Shown here piece by piece: positions 11,137-21,612 of a DNA stretch of 64,000 nt. A model generated the notes under the pieces. That model was not told where the DNA came from. It made no database searches and worked only from the letters and a program-made list of their open reading frames with translations. Numbering within the stretch: position 1 is the first letter of the stretch; each line of letters opens with the position of its first letter. The stretch is from positions 22,669,511 to 22,733,510 of the forward strand of contig CM036159.1 in NCBI GenBank assembly GCA_020631735.1, given 5' to 3'. The DNA is from Saccharum officinarum. Its lineage: Eukaryota > Streptophyta > Magnoliopsida > Poales > Poaceae. Made by a program: the position numbers and the translations under genes.

Positions 11137-11931
11137 ATGAGCGATTGCAAGCCTTGTTCCACTCCTGTCGACACGTGTGCCAAAGTTTCTGCAGATGCCG
11201 GTCCTCCTGTTGCTGATCCCACAGCCTACCGCAGTCTCGCAGGTGCTCTTCAGTACCTGACATTCACTCGGCCTGACATTGCGTACGCCGTCCAGCAAAT
11301 CTGCCTTCACATGCATGATCCCCGGGAAGTTCATCTTGTGGCTGCCAAGCGGATTCTTCGATACCTTCAGGGCACCCTCAGCTTCGGTCTGATCATTCCC
11401 TGGTCTGCTCCAACACAGCTTGTTGTGTACACTGATGCGGATTGGGCCGGTTGCCCTAACACTTGACGCTCCACCTCTGGCTATGCTATTTTCCTCGGTG
11501 GCAGCCTCATCCTTTGGTCGTCCAAGCGGCAGCCCACTGTTTCTCGGTCAAGCGCCGAGGCCGAGTATCGGGCTTTTGCCAATGGCATCGCCGAAGCTTC
11601 GTGGCTGCAGCAACTTCTACAGGAGCTGCACCACCCTCTGCAGTCTGCCTCCCTCGTTTACTGCGATAACGTCAGCGCCGTCTACCTCTCCTCCAACCCC
11701 ATTCAGCATCAGCGCACCAAGCACATGGAAATCGACCTTCACTTCGTCCATGGACGTGTTGCTATTGGTGTTGTTCGTGTCTTTCACGTTCCCACCACCT
11801 CACAGTTTGCCGATGTCTTCACCAAGGGGCTTCCTTCTTCTGTGTTCATGGAATTTCGCTCCAATCTGAACGTTCGCTCCACCGACGTTCCGACTGCGGG
11901 GGTGTTAGAATTAATTACTCCTTTACTGTAA
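11137..11931 (+). pseudogene. Copia RNase H remnant
   Basis: The frame SDCKPCSTPVDT, YRSLAGALQYLTFTRPDI, KRILRYLQGT, YTDADWAGC ends at a TGA at 11464. It continues in the same register as RSTSGYAIFLGG, WSSKRQPTVSRSSAEAEYRA, and QFADVFTKGLP. The stop sits where the family has Arg, so a CGA to TGA change is likely, as expected for methylated CpG decay. Confidence 0.9.
11892..11902 (+). other. Polypurine tract of the Copia element
   Basis: gactgcggggg lies directly before the 3' LTR; the purine run is short. Confidence 0.6.
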
Positions 11932-12080
11932 TCTCCTAGCTACCCGTGTAATCCCCTAGCTAGCTGTGCCGCCTGCCAGGCTGGGCTGGCCCTTTGGGCT
12001 GTCTCTAATCTCTATATAAGTGTAAACCCTCTGGAATCTATTCATCAAGGAATACAAAGCCTATTGACCATCCTTCAATA
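11903..12080 (+). repeat. 3' LTR of the Copia element (178 bp)
   Basis: Pair of 5331-5508. It is followed by the right TSD gttct (12081-12085). Confidence 0.93.
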
Positions 12081-12085
12081 GTTCT

Positions 12086-12385
12086 GATGGATTGAAGTGA
12101 TCTAACCTCATGCAATGCATCTACACGGATCAATTATACAGCAGCATATACAATTTATCATCCAATTGCAACAGGCAGTCGACAAGCCTATTATGGGTAT
12201 GTTGTTAACTTCATGGGTTTCTTTTTCTCACCTGTGCTTTTGTGGGTAGATTAATGTTACCTACAGCAGGAGGGGCTATTTGAATGTTTGTACACCACGA
12301 TAATAACATATCTTGCTGTTAATTCTCGTTGATTTTAGTTGGCCATAGATACGAAGCTCTCTTTTTGATTGCTGCTATAGCTAAC
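12086..12385. other. Host DNA between the Copia element and the LINE
   Basis: Continues the sequence interrupted by the Copia insertion. A short protein-like frame (INYTAAYTIYHPIATGSRQA) is visible near 12128-12190, but I cannot assign it. Confidence 0.3.
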
Positions 12386-12802
12386 TTTTTTTTTGAAAGT
12401 AATGGCAGGAGCTCTGTCTTTCAATTAAGAAGAAAAGAGCTGGCCTAGTTTATAAGAGAAACCAGGCCTGAAAACCTCACAAAAGCACAAATTAAAACAC
12501 AAAAAATACTCCCAACACTCAAACAACATATCCCTGACGACTAACATAGAGAGGTAACACCGACACCAACGACGCCCACCACGCGTCCTCATTGCTGAGC
12601 TAATCAGAAGCAGCAAAAAACAGCTCCGACTTCCCATGGTGAACCAACAGCCAAACGCCCTGGCATCCTCCCACCATCTGATCTCTCCGACAAGATCATG
12701 TACCAAGTCTCACCTTGCGCCGTCATTTAGCCCCCTCTATAACAGCTTGGCCTGGCATGGTATGAGCGAGTCCTCGAGCACCACAGACGGTGCAAAGAAG
12801 CA

Positions 12803-13905
12803 TTACGTGACAATCTGCCCCGACATGGCTGGTTCGTCGAGGCCACCGAGTGCTACCAGCGCCTTGATGACAAGGTCGGATAGTGGACCTTTGTAGAGGT
12901 TGACATACCGCGACAAGGTCATCTCCATAGTTTCGTCTTCTTCCTGTGTGACACCCAGCCGCTTCATGAGCACTTGCCTTGCTTTGCTTTGCGCATCACC
13001 ACGCGGCCAAGCAGTTGCTGCTAGACGCGCACTGCGCCGGGACGGCTTGCTCGGCCTCTTCTTTTCCTTCCGTGGCTTCACTAGGCCATGTTGTTGTGGA
13101 GGAAGCAGGGGTTGTTGGACAGGCTTGGTTACTGACTGGATGAAGTTTGCTAGCACTACCTCACGTGCAGTCTGGCCACCACCCTCTGGCGAAGGTGGCG
13201 AAGTGTGTCCATGTCCTCCAATGTCCATGCCAGGCTCGGCACTAGTGGTAGCTCCAAAGCCACAACAGGGGTGTTCGGACTCGCAGCGCGGACGCCTGGT
13301 GTACACGCAGCCCGGGCGAAAACGACACCTTCTCAGCCTAAACCTTGTCATCCCCTCCAAGGTCGGCTTTGCCAGTTCTGCATCCTCGAGTTGATGGTTT
13401 GTTGGCACACGAGATGATACATCGATCTCTACTGTGGGGGCAGTAGACTCAACGGTCTCTAACCTTAGCATTTGAGTTGACGAACCTGTTGTCTGCTTCT
13501 CAGGTTGTATAACAGGACAGGAGGGCTCAACATTTGTTGAGTCTGGGGAGAGTAGAAGTGAGTCAGATTCCCCCCCCGGCAGCATGAGTAGGAGAGCAAC
13601 ACGACACATAATTTAATGGGGGTTCCTTAGCTGCAGCAATCTCTATTTGGAGAAGGGCATCTTCGACATCTTGGATTGTAACCTCTGGTGCTGCTAAACC
13701 GTTAGATGAAGAATTAATCTTGTTGAATGTTGTCACCACTTCCATTGGGGATCCACTAGGGGCAATCTCCTTAGGCTGAAGTTGGTCTCCCCAGCTCCTT
13801 GATTCCTGGCTCGGTGAACTGCTCTGCAGCGTTTTTTTTTTTGACTGGATCTTCTCTGCAGCGTTGCTGCTGTGTAAACATCTGTAATGCAGACAACTAA
13901 GAAGC
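12803..13905 (-). pseudogene. LINE ORF1 C-terminal remnant
   Basis: Two overlapping minus-strand frames (13563-13907 and 12803-13609) make up one broken product. The diagnostic part is RRSARLAATAWPRGDAQSKARQVLMKRLGVTQEE, with VNLYKGPLSDLVIKALVAL near the end; I know this arrangement from grass LINE ORF1 proteins. It would be the RNA-binding accessory protein of the element. A frameshift near 13600 separates the halves, and no zinc knuckle is intact. Confidence 0.65.
13822..13865. repeat. 12-bp direct repeat around a tiny T-rich insert
   Basis: ctctgcagcgtt occurs at 13822-13833 and 13854-13865, enclosing a T run plus gactggatctt of about 20 bp. It looks like a very short target-primed insertion with its own TSD. 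Confidence 0.5.
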
Positions 13906-13909
13906 AAAG

Positions 13910-14660
13910 TTTGTTGTTTAGAATGCAGTACAAATGTATGGAGAGCTTTTATTTACTGATCTTTGTCATTTTTTCTTCTATGTCGCATTATTGGTAGTGA
14001 AAACTACTTGTTAGAAATTTCGGGTGCTGCTGCCTGAAATGCTAATTAACTAAAAACTGGTAATGCAACAGTTAATTTTTTCTAACATTAGACATTTAGA
14101 CATATCATTAAATTATGCCATTATTTCGAAATTTGTGGAGAATCAAATCAAGGAACAGTATACAAAATCAGACATGTCATTACCTTCTCTTTTCATTTCA
14201 TTGAAAGTGACATTATTTTGAAAAAACGGTGCTAGTATAAAGGGATCACGATAGAGAGCAAGGGACTCCCTCCTTTATTTCTATTTGATGTATAAGACTT
14301 CAACACCCCTTTTTTTACAAAGTGTCCCTGCTTTATATTGAAAGTTCAAGTTCACAGAAAGGGTAAGATGGAAAACAAAAGAACAACATTGTTTTGTACA
14401 TGGCCGTCACGTTCATATAAAAGAACAGAATATGGACTCATGCGGCTATTGAATTTGTTTCTATTGCAATCACAATGAATTCGGTTTTCTCCTAAAGGAC
14501 CCACTTTTAATACTGTTGATGGATGGGCAAAAAGACTGTTTCTTGTACCATGTAGCATACTCCTAATAAGGTAGGTAACAACTTAGGAATATGTAATAAT
14601 GTCTTTTGAAAATTATTTTTCTTTCCAGAAGACAGTTATGAACTCCACCTGCAAACTTAA
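13910..14660. other. AT-rich intergenic DNA, no gene seen
   Basis: No recognisable coding or structured element. Confidence 0.4.
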
Positions 14661-14662
14661 GT

Positions 14663-14890
14663 ACTCCTAAGTTCACTTTGGCTTTGTCCTAACTTCTAAG
14701 TCAGACATCTCTAACCTTTGACCAATTTTTTAGAAAAAATAAATTAACATCTGCATGTTCAAAGAAATGCACTATCAAAATATATTTAATGGAGAATTTA
14801 ATGAAACTAATTTGATGTTATGGATGTTGGTGCTTTTTCCTATAAACTTGGTCAAAGTTAGAGAAGTTGACAAAACCAAAGTGAAGTATA
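14663..14890. mobile_element. Degenerate MITE (Stowaway-like interior)
   Basis: ttcactttggctttgtc on the left pairs with the complement of gacaaaaccaaagtgaa on the right. Both are followed by diverged arms containing ctaacctttgaccaa and its complement. The terminal CTCCCTCCGTCC and the TA TSD are not visible, so assignment rests on the paired arms. Confidence 0.5.
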
Positions 14891-15557
14891 ATTTGGAACA
14901 GACATAGTAAGCTTTAGATCTGCCATAGTCATCTACACGGATAAGTAATCCTACTACCAATTTTCTTAAGAATGCAACAGCGAAACCATTTCTCCAAGGT
15001 CCATGCATAATTGGCTGAGATTTTGTCCCTTCATGTATATTTTAAGGGCTTCATAGATTAATCTCGAATTCTTGATGTAATTTGGCTTCTCCACAGATGA
15101 GTTATTTATCTTCCTTTTTGGCTATTATTTGTTCTTCATTTCTTTCATTTCAATGTATCAAGATTTCTATATTGTAACATTTGAAGCTGCCATAATCTTT
15201 CGTACAACTGGAGCTATAAGAACAGGGCTTTAAACAAACCATATGTTCTTGTTTTCTTTATTTTTCCTTGCCAGCATTTAGCTATATTATTTATTTTGCC
15301 TCTTGATCCTCTGCTTGGAACAAAGAGGCAGGAAGAATAAGTCATTTTTGGGTCACGAAAGGACACTCCAGAACTACAATCATTTTTTAAACTGCCGCTA
15401 GATCTGAGTCATGTGCAGCCCTTATTTTACTATTGATGGGAAGCTCAGAATCAGATCACCCAATGACTTTGGTTTTTCAGGCATTGCAATACACCATTGT
15501 GCAGGGTTACTAGAAGTTCACATGCTCCATGAGTTTTTATATGTGTCATAATCTGAA
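14891..15557. other. Intergenic DNA, no gene seen
   Basis: AT-rich, without clear features. Confidence 0.4.
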
Positions 15558-15831
15558 AAGAAAAGGGAAAGATCTTTTGAAACTGCTGTATTAGTGAACC
15601 ATAATTATGGCATCTTGGAATAGATTTCCTTATTTTGCATAGTGTCTAGATCTTTATTGCATTGTTTTTAGCACCCAAGGAAAAGATCCAATAAGAAAAG
15701 GGAAAGATCTTTTGAAACTGCTGTATTATCGAATCATAACTATGGCATCTTGGAATAGATTTGCTTATTCTGCATAGTGTCTAGATCTTTATTGCATTGA
15801 CTGCTTTTAGCACCCAAGGAAAAGATCCAAT
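15558..15831. repeat. Tandem duplication, unit about 135 bp
   Basis: Unit 1 (15558-15692) and unit 2 (15693-15831) share aagaaaagggaaagatc, tggcatcttggaatagatt and cacccaaggaaaagatcc in order. They differ by scattered substitutions and a small indel in the second unit. They lie 0.95-1.2 kb upstream of the RSL start codon. Confidence 0.85.
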
Positions 15832-16670
15832 TTGGTGCAGTTTTTATGTCCCAAAGGTTGCTATTTGATATCTTAGAAGTTCTAAGAATCTATCAAACAG
15901 AAATTCCTGCAATGGGCCAGCAGGCAAAAGTATTGGTGTTAATGTGAGAGGAGGTGATGATGATTGCTTGTTGGCTGTATTCCACAGTTCTTAAGGGCAG
16001 TACGCAGTAGATACATACAACTGGGAACACAGAAAGTGACTCTAATACCCTTTAACAATTGGAACTGTGGGAAGCTTAATAAAAGATGTAAAACGGTAAA
16101 CATGCCGGTGATGTACCCCCATCCAACAAAACATACATATCTTGATTTGTGGAGGGTCTGGCAGTCCTTTTTGAGCTCCCCTAAAGGACGTTAAGACTTG
16201 AGTTCCATCCACCATATGTTCGTGCAAGCCTCTCTGTGTCAGTATCAGTTTATTATCTTATCAGATTTTCTTTCCAGTAATGTTCCAAATGATCTCGTAA
16301 TGCCCCATCCTGTATTGTTGTTAGTATAATCCCATGCTATTCTTGGTTTTCAACATCAGACTCATTTTTCTGTCTCCATAACGCTTGAATGGTGGAGAAA
16401 CCCCTTCAATCATTGTAAACAGCCTTGAGACGCTGGCCACTCCAACCTCTGGTTCGCTTGACACACAAATCGTGATCTTTGATAAGTCACTATCTTGCCT
16501 ACCAACTAGCAGTTGACATTTTCTAACCTTATAATGTGCACATCTGCAGACAACACCTGGAGCGGTTGCTGTCACCACAGGTCATCCCCAGCTATGGTGA
16601 TCCATTCTTTAGTGATGATTACATTTGAAAGTTCTGCAACTCTTGTTGGTTTCCTCAACTTCGTCATCAG
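15832..16670. other. Upstream region of the RSL gene
   Basis: No transposon was recognised in this part. I did not find a convincing root-hair cis-element by eye. Confidence 0.4.
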
Positions 16671-16678
16671 TATAAATC
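16671..16678 (+). promoter_or_regulatory. Putative TATA box of the RSL gene
   Basis: tataaatc lies about 100 bp before the ATG at 16776, with a C/A-rich leader between. Placing transcription start near 16700 is an inference. Confidence 0.5.
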
Positions 16679-16775
16679 ACCTCCAACAGCCCCGCATTTT
16701 TTCTTCACCAAGCACATCAAGCAGCACAGGGCCTCACATCACTTCTACTATCTTTCACATTCCATACTGATAAAA

Positions 16776-18052
16776 ATGGAGTCTGGAGGAGTGATAGCAG
16801 AGCCAAGCTGGAGTTCGCTCGTTGTACCATCGCAGGCTGAGGAGTCAGAGATAATGGAACAGCTGCTTGGTACCTTCCCCTCCAATGGTGAGGAAGATCA
16901 CCAAGAGTTTCCTTGGCCCATTCAAGCTTCCAATTCATTTTATTTCCATTGCAATGCTAGTGCAAGTACATATAGCTCCACGAGTAGCAATGGTTCTGGT
17001 AGTCTCAGCCTTATTATGCCATCTGAACATGGGAGCTGCTATTTAAGTGACTCCTGTGCTGCACCACTGCACTTAAACATGGTTCAGGATCAAGGTGCAG
17101 CTCTGTTCATGGATTCCATTCTTAACCCTGCTTACGGTAGCTGTGATTCAAGCTGTGATGATCTTGAGGATTCAAGCATGAATCTGCTCGATACCATTGG
17201 TACTTCTGACAAGAGAAAGCACCTGGAACAAGGCAAACTGGATGGCCACACAAGAGTAAGTATTTTTTGCAATTATTTTACAACGAAAATGCATAAGCAT
17301 TGTTTTTTTGAAATGAGTCCCAAATGCAATGTGGATGCTGATTTGATGATATTTACAAAATCCAGAGTCGGAAATATGCAAAGAAGTCTGATTCTAAGGG
17401 GGCCAAGATGGCCATGCAACAGGAAAATGGACAAAGCTTGAGTTCCTGCACCTTTGAAAATGACTCAATTGCTTCTCAAGGACGCCCTGTTTCTGACAAG
17501 CCGGGTGGCAAGACTCAAGCTGACCGCCGGTCAGCAACCAAGTCCCAGAGCCTCTACGCAAGGGTATTATTCTAACTCACTGTTAAGGAACAATACGTTT
17601 TTAACTGAAAATTGTCAATTACTTATGCTGTTGTTAATTGGATGTAGAAAAGAAGAGAGAGGATCAATGAGAGGCTGAGGATATTGCAGAACCTTGTACC
17701 AAATGGAACCAAAGTAAGATTCTGAATAAAGCATCATTTGCAATAACTATAGGCTTCAAAAGAAATCACACAACTCAAACGGCAATATTTGTGTCGCGTT
17801 GCAGGTAGATATCAGCACTATGCTTGAGGAGGCAGTGCAGTATGTGAAGTTCTTGCAGCTTCAAATCAAGGTGAGGCCATTCGCAGTTTAGTTATGTTCA
17901 ATTTTGGAATGGGCCATGGAAATATGTCACTGAACTTTTTTTTTTGTTACTCTCTGCAGCTCCTCAGCTCTGATGAAATGTGGATGTATGCTCCGATTGC
18001 ATACAACGGGATGAACATTGGAATTGATCTGAACCTCTCTCAGCATCGATAA
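16776..18052 (+). CDS. RSL4-like: Class II RSL-type bHLH transcription factor (root-hair regulator), 5 exons
   Basis: Model: 16776-17255, 17366-17563, 17648-17713, 17805-17870, 17960-18052. All introns are GT-AG and lie between codons; the product is 300 aa. The N-terminal half is acidic and Ser-rich (MEQLLGTFPS near residue 26). The bHLH starts in exon 2 (SLYARKRRERINERL) and continues as RILQNLVPNGTKVDISTML and VQYVKFLQLQIKLLSS. The ending WMYAPIAYNGMNIGIDL is the signature of class II RSL proteins (RSL2/RSL4 group of bHLH subfamily VIIIc). These nuclear factors bind E-box-type DNA as dimers and promote root-hair growth. The start is the first ATG after the TATA-like site, and the sequence just before it is stop-rich. 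The exon pattern of 66-66 nt for the HLH exons also fits the subfamily. No defect is visible. Which RSL paralogue it is cannot be settled here. Confidence 0.95.
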
Positions 18053-18680
18053 ACTTCTAACATGCTGGAGTTGCAGAAAGTTTGGCATATTCAACTTACA
18101 ATATGATTCGGATTCCTAGACTTAAGACAAAGCTCTTTTTTTAAGCCTTTATTATTGACATGTTCCCGGTCTGATCAATAAGCCATTCTGGGTAATCCAA
18201 CATTTTCGATGAAAATGAAGGTTGGAAACCTGTTCTTCGGTTGTTTTGGGTCAACCAGCCTGCAGTTACCGAAGAATTGGCATGTATGCCCTCATGGATA
18301 TGGGAAAAGATGTAGGTATTGGACACCGGGCGAGGCTCTGAAACTTGTCAAGACTAGAAAGGGCAAACCAGACTGTCGTTTCATTCATTTTTTTTTTCTG
18401 TTTGCTCTGGTAGCAAATTTCTGTGTACGAATAAAATAAAGTAAAATGAAATGTGTTGGGTTTAGCTGGCACTTGGAGTTGGAGAGGTATAACATGCAGT
18501 GCAGTTCTGGATCGTGCAACATAGTGAAGGGTCGGTTAATTCGTCATAGCTGTTGCTAATTATTATTTGTTGTCAAAACTCCAATTTTAGCTAGTATTGT
18601 TCATGAGAGAGCCTGGAATATCTTGAGGATACTATCTCCGTCGTTGGGTGTTAGTGGAACGTTTTTGTATGTGCCGGCTA
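18053..18680 (+). other. 3' UTR and downstream flank of the RSL gene
   Basis: AT-rich and non-coding. No unambiguous poly(A) signal was chosen; aataaa-like motifs occur near 18430. Confidence 0.4.
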
Positions 18681-18689
18681 TTGACCATA

Positions 18690-19543
18690 CGGACTTCTAG
18701 CGCTCGGACGTCTGATCCGAGACGCTTGCGTCAGACGGTGCCCGCGCAGCGAGCGAGTTGAGTGCCTTAGCAGCGTTGGACTTGCGACCCCAGCAGCGGG
18801 CCCATGCTGCCTGACTGTGCAGGGACTGTTTACGCCCTCTTCTGCTTCTCACACGCATCTCATGTGTAACACTGTGATTTACTTTTAAAACATTCAAATG
18901 TTTGTAACATACAAAAACAAGATAGATGAAACCCTAAACATGTGTCTGAAATTTATTGCAAAAACACTTGAAAGCCATTGCAAATATACACAACATCCAG
19001 ATAGAACATTTGCAACATATGTGTAAAGCTTATGTAACATCTAGATAAACACTCTTGCAACATACATATGAAAACAGATGAAACATTGGGAACATACGCT
19101 TGCAACATATGTGTACAACCATTGCAACATATGCAACATCCCGATCTACTTTGCAACATCTGTATGAAACACTTGAAACATAGGCTTGCAATATGTCTGA
19201 AAATGCCTGAAACACAGCGTCGCCGACGGCATGGCCTACTTGGTGGGGGACTGTGGTGGTGCAGGCCTCCGCAGCCACCGCACCCTGCCTCCCCTTCCGC
19301 AACGGGCGAGGTGGATGGGGGGTGCAGCCCTAGATGGTGGCGCGGCGCGATACGCAGAGCAGCGGAGGAAGGGGCCAGGGTGTGGTGCCGCCGCGCTAGG
19401 GAAGGCCGCGGCGAGCAGCCCCTGCAATAGATAAGGTGAGCGGCGCTGTTTTTTTTTTAAGAAGCCGTGAAGCACCGAAGCTGGAGTGGGACAAGCGGCG
19501 TCTAGGCGAACAGATGCCTACTTCCAGCATTACCGTTGAGGCG
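18690..19543. mobile_element. Non-autonomous MULE-like element, 854 bp
   Basis: A 9-bp direct repeat ttgaccata (18681-18689 and 19544-19552) flanks the element. The ends form an imperfect inverted repeat (cggacgtctgatccgagacgc on the left against the complement of ggcgtctaggcgaacagatgcc on the right). The left half is rich in gcaacatatg/gaaaca motifs repeated every 20-30 bp. The right half is GC-rich with chance frames. The TSD length suits a MULE. Confidence 0.6.
18890..19210. repeat. Degenerate gcaacatatg / gaaacac short repeats
   Basis: Blocks such as ttgcaacatatgtgta, gaaacacttg and gcaacatc recur at irregular 20-40-bp spacing inside the MULE-like element. I know the pattern from other grass transposon copies. 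It is not coding. Confidence 0.65.
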
Positions 19544-19552
19544 TTGACCATA

Positions 19553-20900
19553 TGTAGGTGCAACTGATTGTCTCACTATCATCTCTATAAGAAAAAAAAA
19601 GGAAGATCAGTTGGCCCAGCGACACTCGTGCTCCTAACATAATTTAGCTAGGAAGAACGGTTGCTAACCGTTCTATCTCAACTAACTGATCACATTCCTC
19701 GGGGGAAAAAAAAACTATCACCTTATCTAGATTCTGTTCTTGACACCTAAGTGATAATGCATCTTTAGCATAAAATGGATTGGCTTATCTCTAAACCTGG
19801 CCGGTGGGAATGGGAATGGCTTGTCTTTTTTTCCCCCTAACATGCGTTATGCATGAGTTGGAATGGAATGGCTTGTTTTGACAGTATAGACACCTACAGC
19901 AGTGGGCCGATGCTCTTGTACTTGGGTGTTTGGTGTTCAGCGTCCAAGCCTGAGGCTGAGGGCCCAATAAAACCAAAAAGATCTTCGTCCTCGCTGAAGG
20001 CCCATGCCAGGCCAGTCGGGCTGCTGGGCCTTTATCGTGAAGGGGCCCAATGTTGTGCCGAGCAGTCATTTTCCGTTGTTTGCCCGCCTCTGTCAGACGC
20101 CTGTCTCCCTCCTAAAATCAACACTGTGGTGGTGTTGATCACGTCCAGACTGAAACTATCTGCAACCCTTTCTCTGAAACTTTACTTAGAGACAAATGCG
20201 AAGCCACCTAAGCTCACATAAATAAATACATTTTTAGATAAAGGATAAAATATCCGGCTTCATCTATCCGAGGATAGAATCAGACCAATTATTACAAACG
20301 ACCGATACGGGCACAAAGTTTGCTGTAACTTACAGCCACTCACACGACTACAGGAATAACAAAACAGTTTTGGACTAAACAAAACCAACGTGTTTTTGCG
20401 AAAGCCACCCATTGGAACCAAAGAAAGCTAAAACCGACGTCTCTAGGTGTTTTGCCGCAGAGATTAATTGATTTTTAAGATCTTTATGCCGCTGCAGGCT
20501 GGTCCATTGACATAGCCAGTGCATTCTGCAAAAGAGATTTAGTTTTTGACATAAATAAATACATGGCAATGTAAAACTCTGATCAGTACAACTGCACCTC
20601 CGAAAAACTGTAGTAGCTATAGCCACACCTGAGTTGATGCAGTACGCGTTTCAGGAAAAATAATAATCTGCAAGGATGATGCGGAGAGCCGACGAATCAA
20701 TCTCATCGGTTGCTTCCATTTGCTACAAGCCTACAACTCCTGTGTCAGTGTGTATGCCCTACCAGGTAAGGTCGTAGATACTTTGTTGTCTGCACTTAAA
20801 CCCATATGCTTGCATAATATTGTTGTCTGAATTGAACTGAATCTATTCAAATGCGTTCTTTTTTTTCAGTCCATGCAGCCAGCTGGCGCCCATTTTAAAC
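19553..20900. other. Intergenic DNA, no gene seen
   Basis: Mixed composition with short chance frames only. Confidence 0.4.
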
Positions 20901-20921
20901 CGGTATTAAATTCACCGGCGG

Positions 20922-21141
20922 TCCCTGAACTTGACAGTTGGTGTCACTTAGGTCCCCAAACTTTGAATAGTGTATTTCTGGGTCTCTGAACTTGCCTTCA
21001 GGTGTCATCTAGGTCCCTGAACTTAGATTTGGGTGTCACTTAGGTCCCCGAACTTTGAACAGTATATTTCTGGGTCCCTGAACTTGTTTTGGGTGTCATC
21101 TGGATCCCTGAACTTGGCTTCGGGTGTCATCTAGGTCCCAA
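20922..21141. repeat. Minisatellite of gtccctgaactt / gggtgtcatctag units
   Basis: Alternating blocks ggtccctgaacttg, gggtgtcacttaggtcc, aactttgaa-agt-tatttctggg recur at about 35-45-bp intervals, with a higher-order period near 75-120 bp. Similar arrays are widespread in grass intergenic DNA. Confidence 0.75.
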
Positions 21142-21227
21142 TGCTGATGTGACGCGGTCCTACATGTGCGGCCCATATGTCAGTCGGTTATATTTCTATT
21201 TCGGGGGTACTGTAGCTACAGTTTCTA

Positions 21228-21520
21228 AAATATTCCAAAAATTGTATCTTTTTCATATGATCTTGGATGAAGATGATTTTTATATGAAAAATGTAGCTCT
21301 CGACGAGATCTACAACTTTATAGTTTTAAGTTTTTTAATTTGAGATCATTAAAATGCTTAAAAAATTAAACAAATTTTCAGCAGTATATTAATCGCGTAC
21401 AAGCGCTTGTCGCCTTGGAAAAATCATATCTTTTTTATATGCTGTCAAATGGAGATGATTTCTATATGAAAGTTGTAGCTCTCGATGAGATCTACGACTT
21501 TCTAGTTTTAAGTTAATTTT
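21228..21520. repeat. Two copies of a tatgaaa-ttgtagctctcgaYgagatctac module
   Basis: Segments 21241-21345 and 21419-21520 share a ga(t)gatttYtatatgaaa block, then gtagctctcgaYgagatctac, then a ttttaagtt end. Diverged relatives occur at about 26600-26690 and 26770-26860 inside the CACTA-like element. Confidence 0.65.
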
Positions 21521-21529
21521 TTACCTACA

Positions 21530-21612
21530 TCTAATGCTCCGTACATGCATCCAAAGATTCGATGTGACAGTTACTATGCAAACTTTTTTGAGCCTTTTTA
21601 GCAACTAAACAG
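21530..21612. mobile_element. Right end of a truncated Tourist-like MITE
   Basis: taatgctccgtacatgc, gattcgatgtgacag and the end caactaaacaggc match the right part of the intact MITE at 23701-23943. The left part is absent. Confidence 0.65.

Larger units (their letters stand above)
5331..12080 (+). mobile_element. Ty1/Copia LTR retrotransposon, decayed, with a nested MULE
   Basis: Two 178-bp LTRs (5331-5508 and 11903-12080) flank gag, protease, integrase, reverse transcriptase and RNase H in Copia order. Both flanks carry the 5-bp target duplication gttct (5326-5330 and 12081-12085). The LTRs start with TGTTAGAATT and end in CAATA rather than the usual CA. By my alignment they differ at 5 of 178 positions (about 2.8 percent), so the insertion is not very recent. 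All coding regions carry stops, frameshifts or deletions, so the copy cannot encode its own machinery. It sits about 4.7 kb upstream of the RSL gene start codon. Confidence 0.95.
12386..13905 (-). mobile_element. LINE (L1-type), internally deleted, minus strand
   Basis: Read on the minus strand, it ends with aattgaaagacagagctcctgcc, which I know from the 3' ends of grass LINEs, followed by an A run (T9 on + at 12386-12394). Upstream is an ORF1-type segment, while the endonuclease and reverse transcriptase ORF2 that normally follows is absent. The 5' limit is uncertain and I found no clear TSD. Confidence 0.7.

Noticed and set aside
5326..12085. Endogenous pararetrovirus
   Set aside because: Domain order protease-integrase-RT-RNase H, LTRs and a PPT identify a Copia retrotransposon; no movement or coat protein motifs.
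19068..19434. Plus-strand frames with Cys/His-rich beginnings
   Set aside because: The Cys codons come from the gcaacat repeat translated in one frame; no zinc-finger spacing is conserved.
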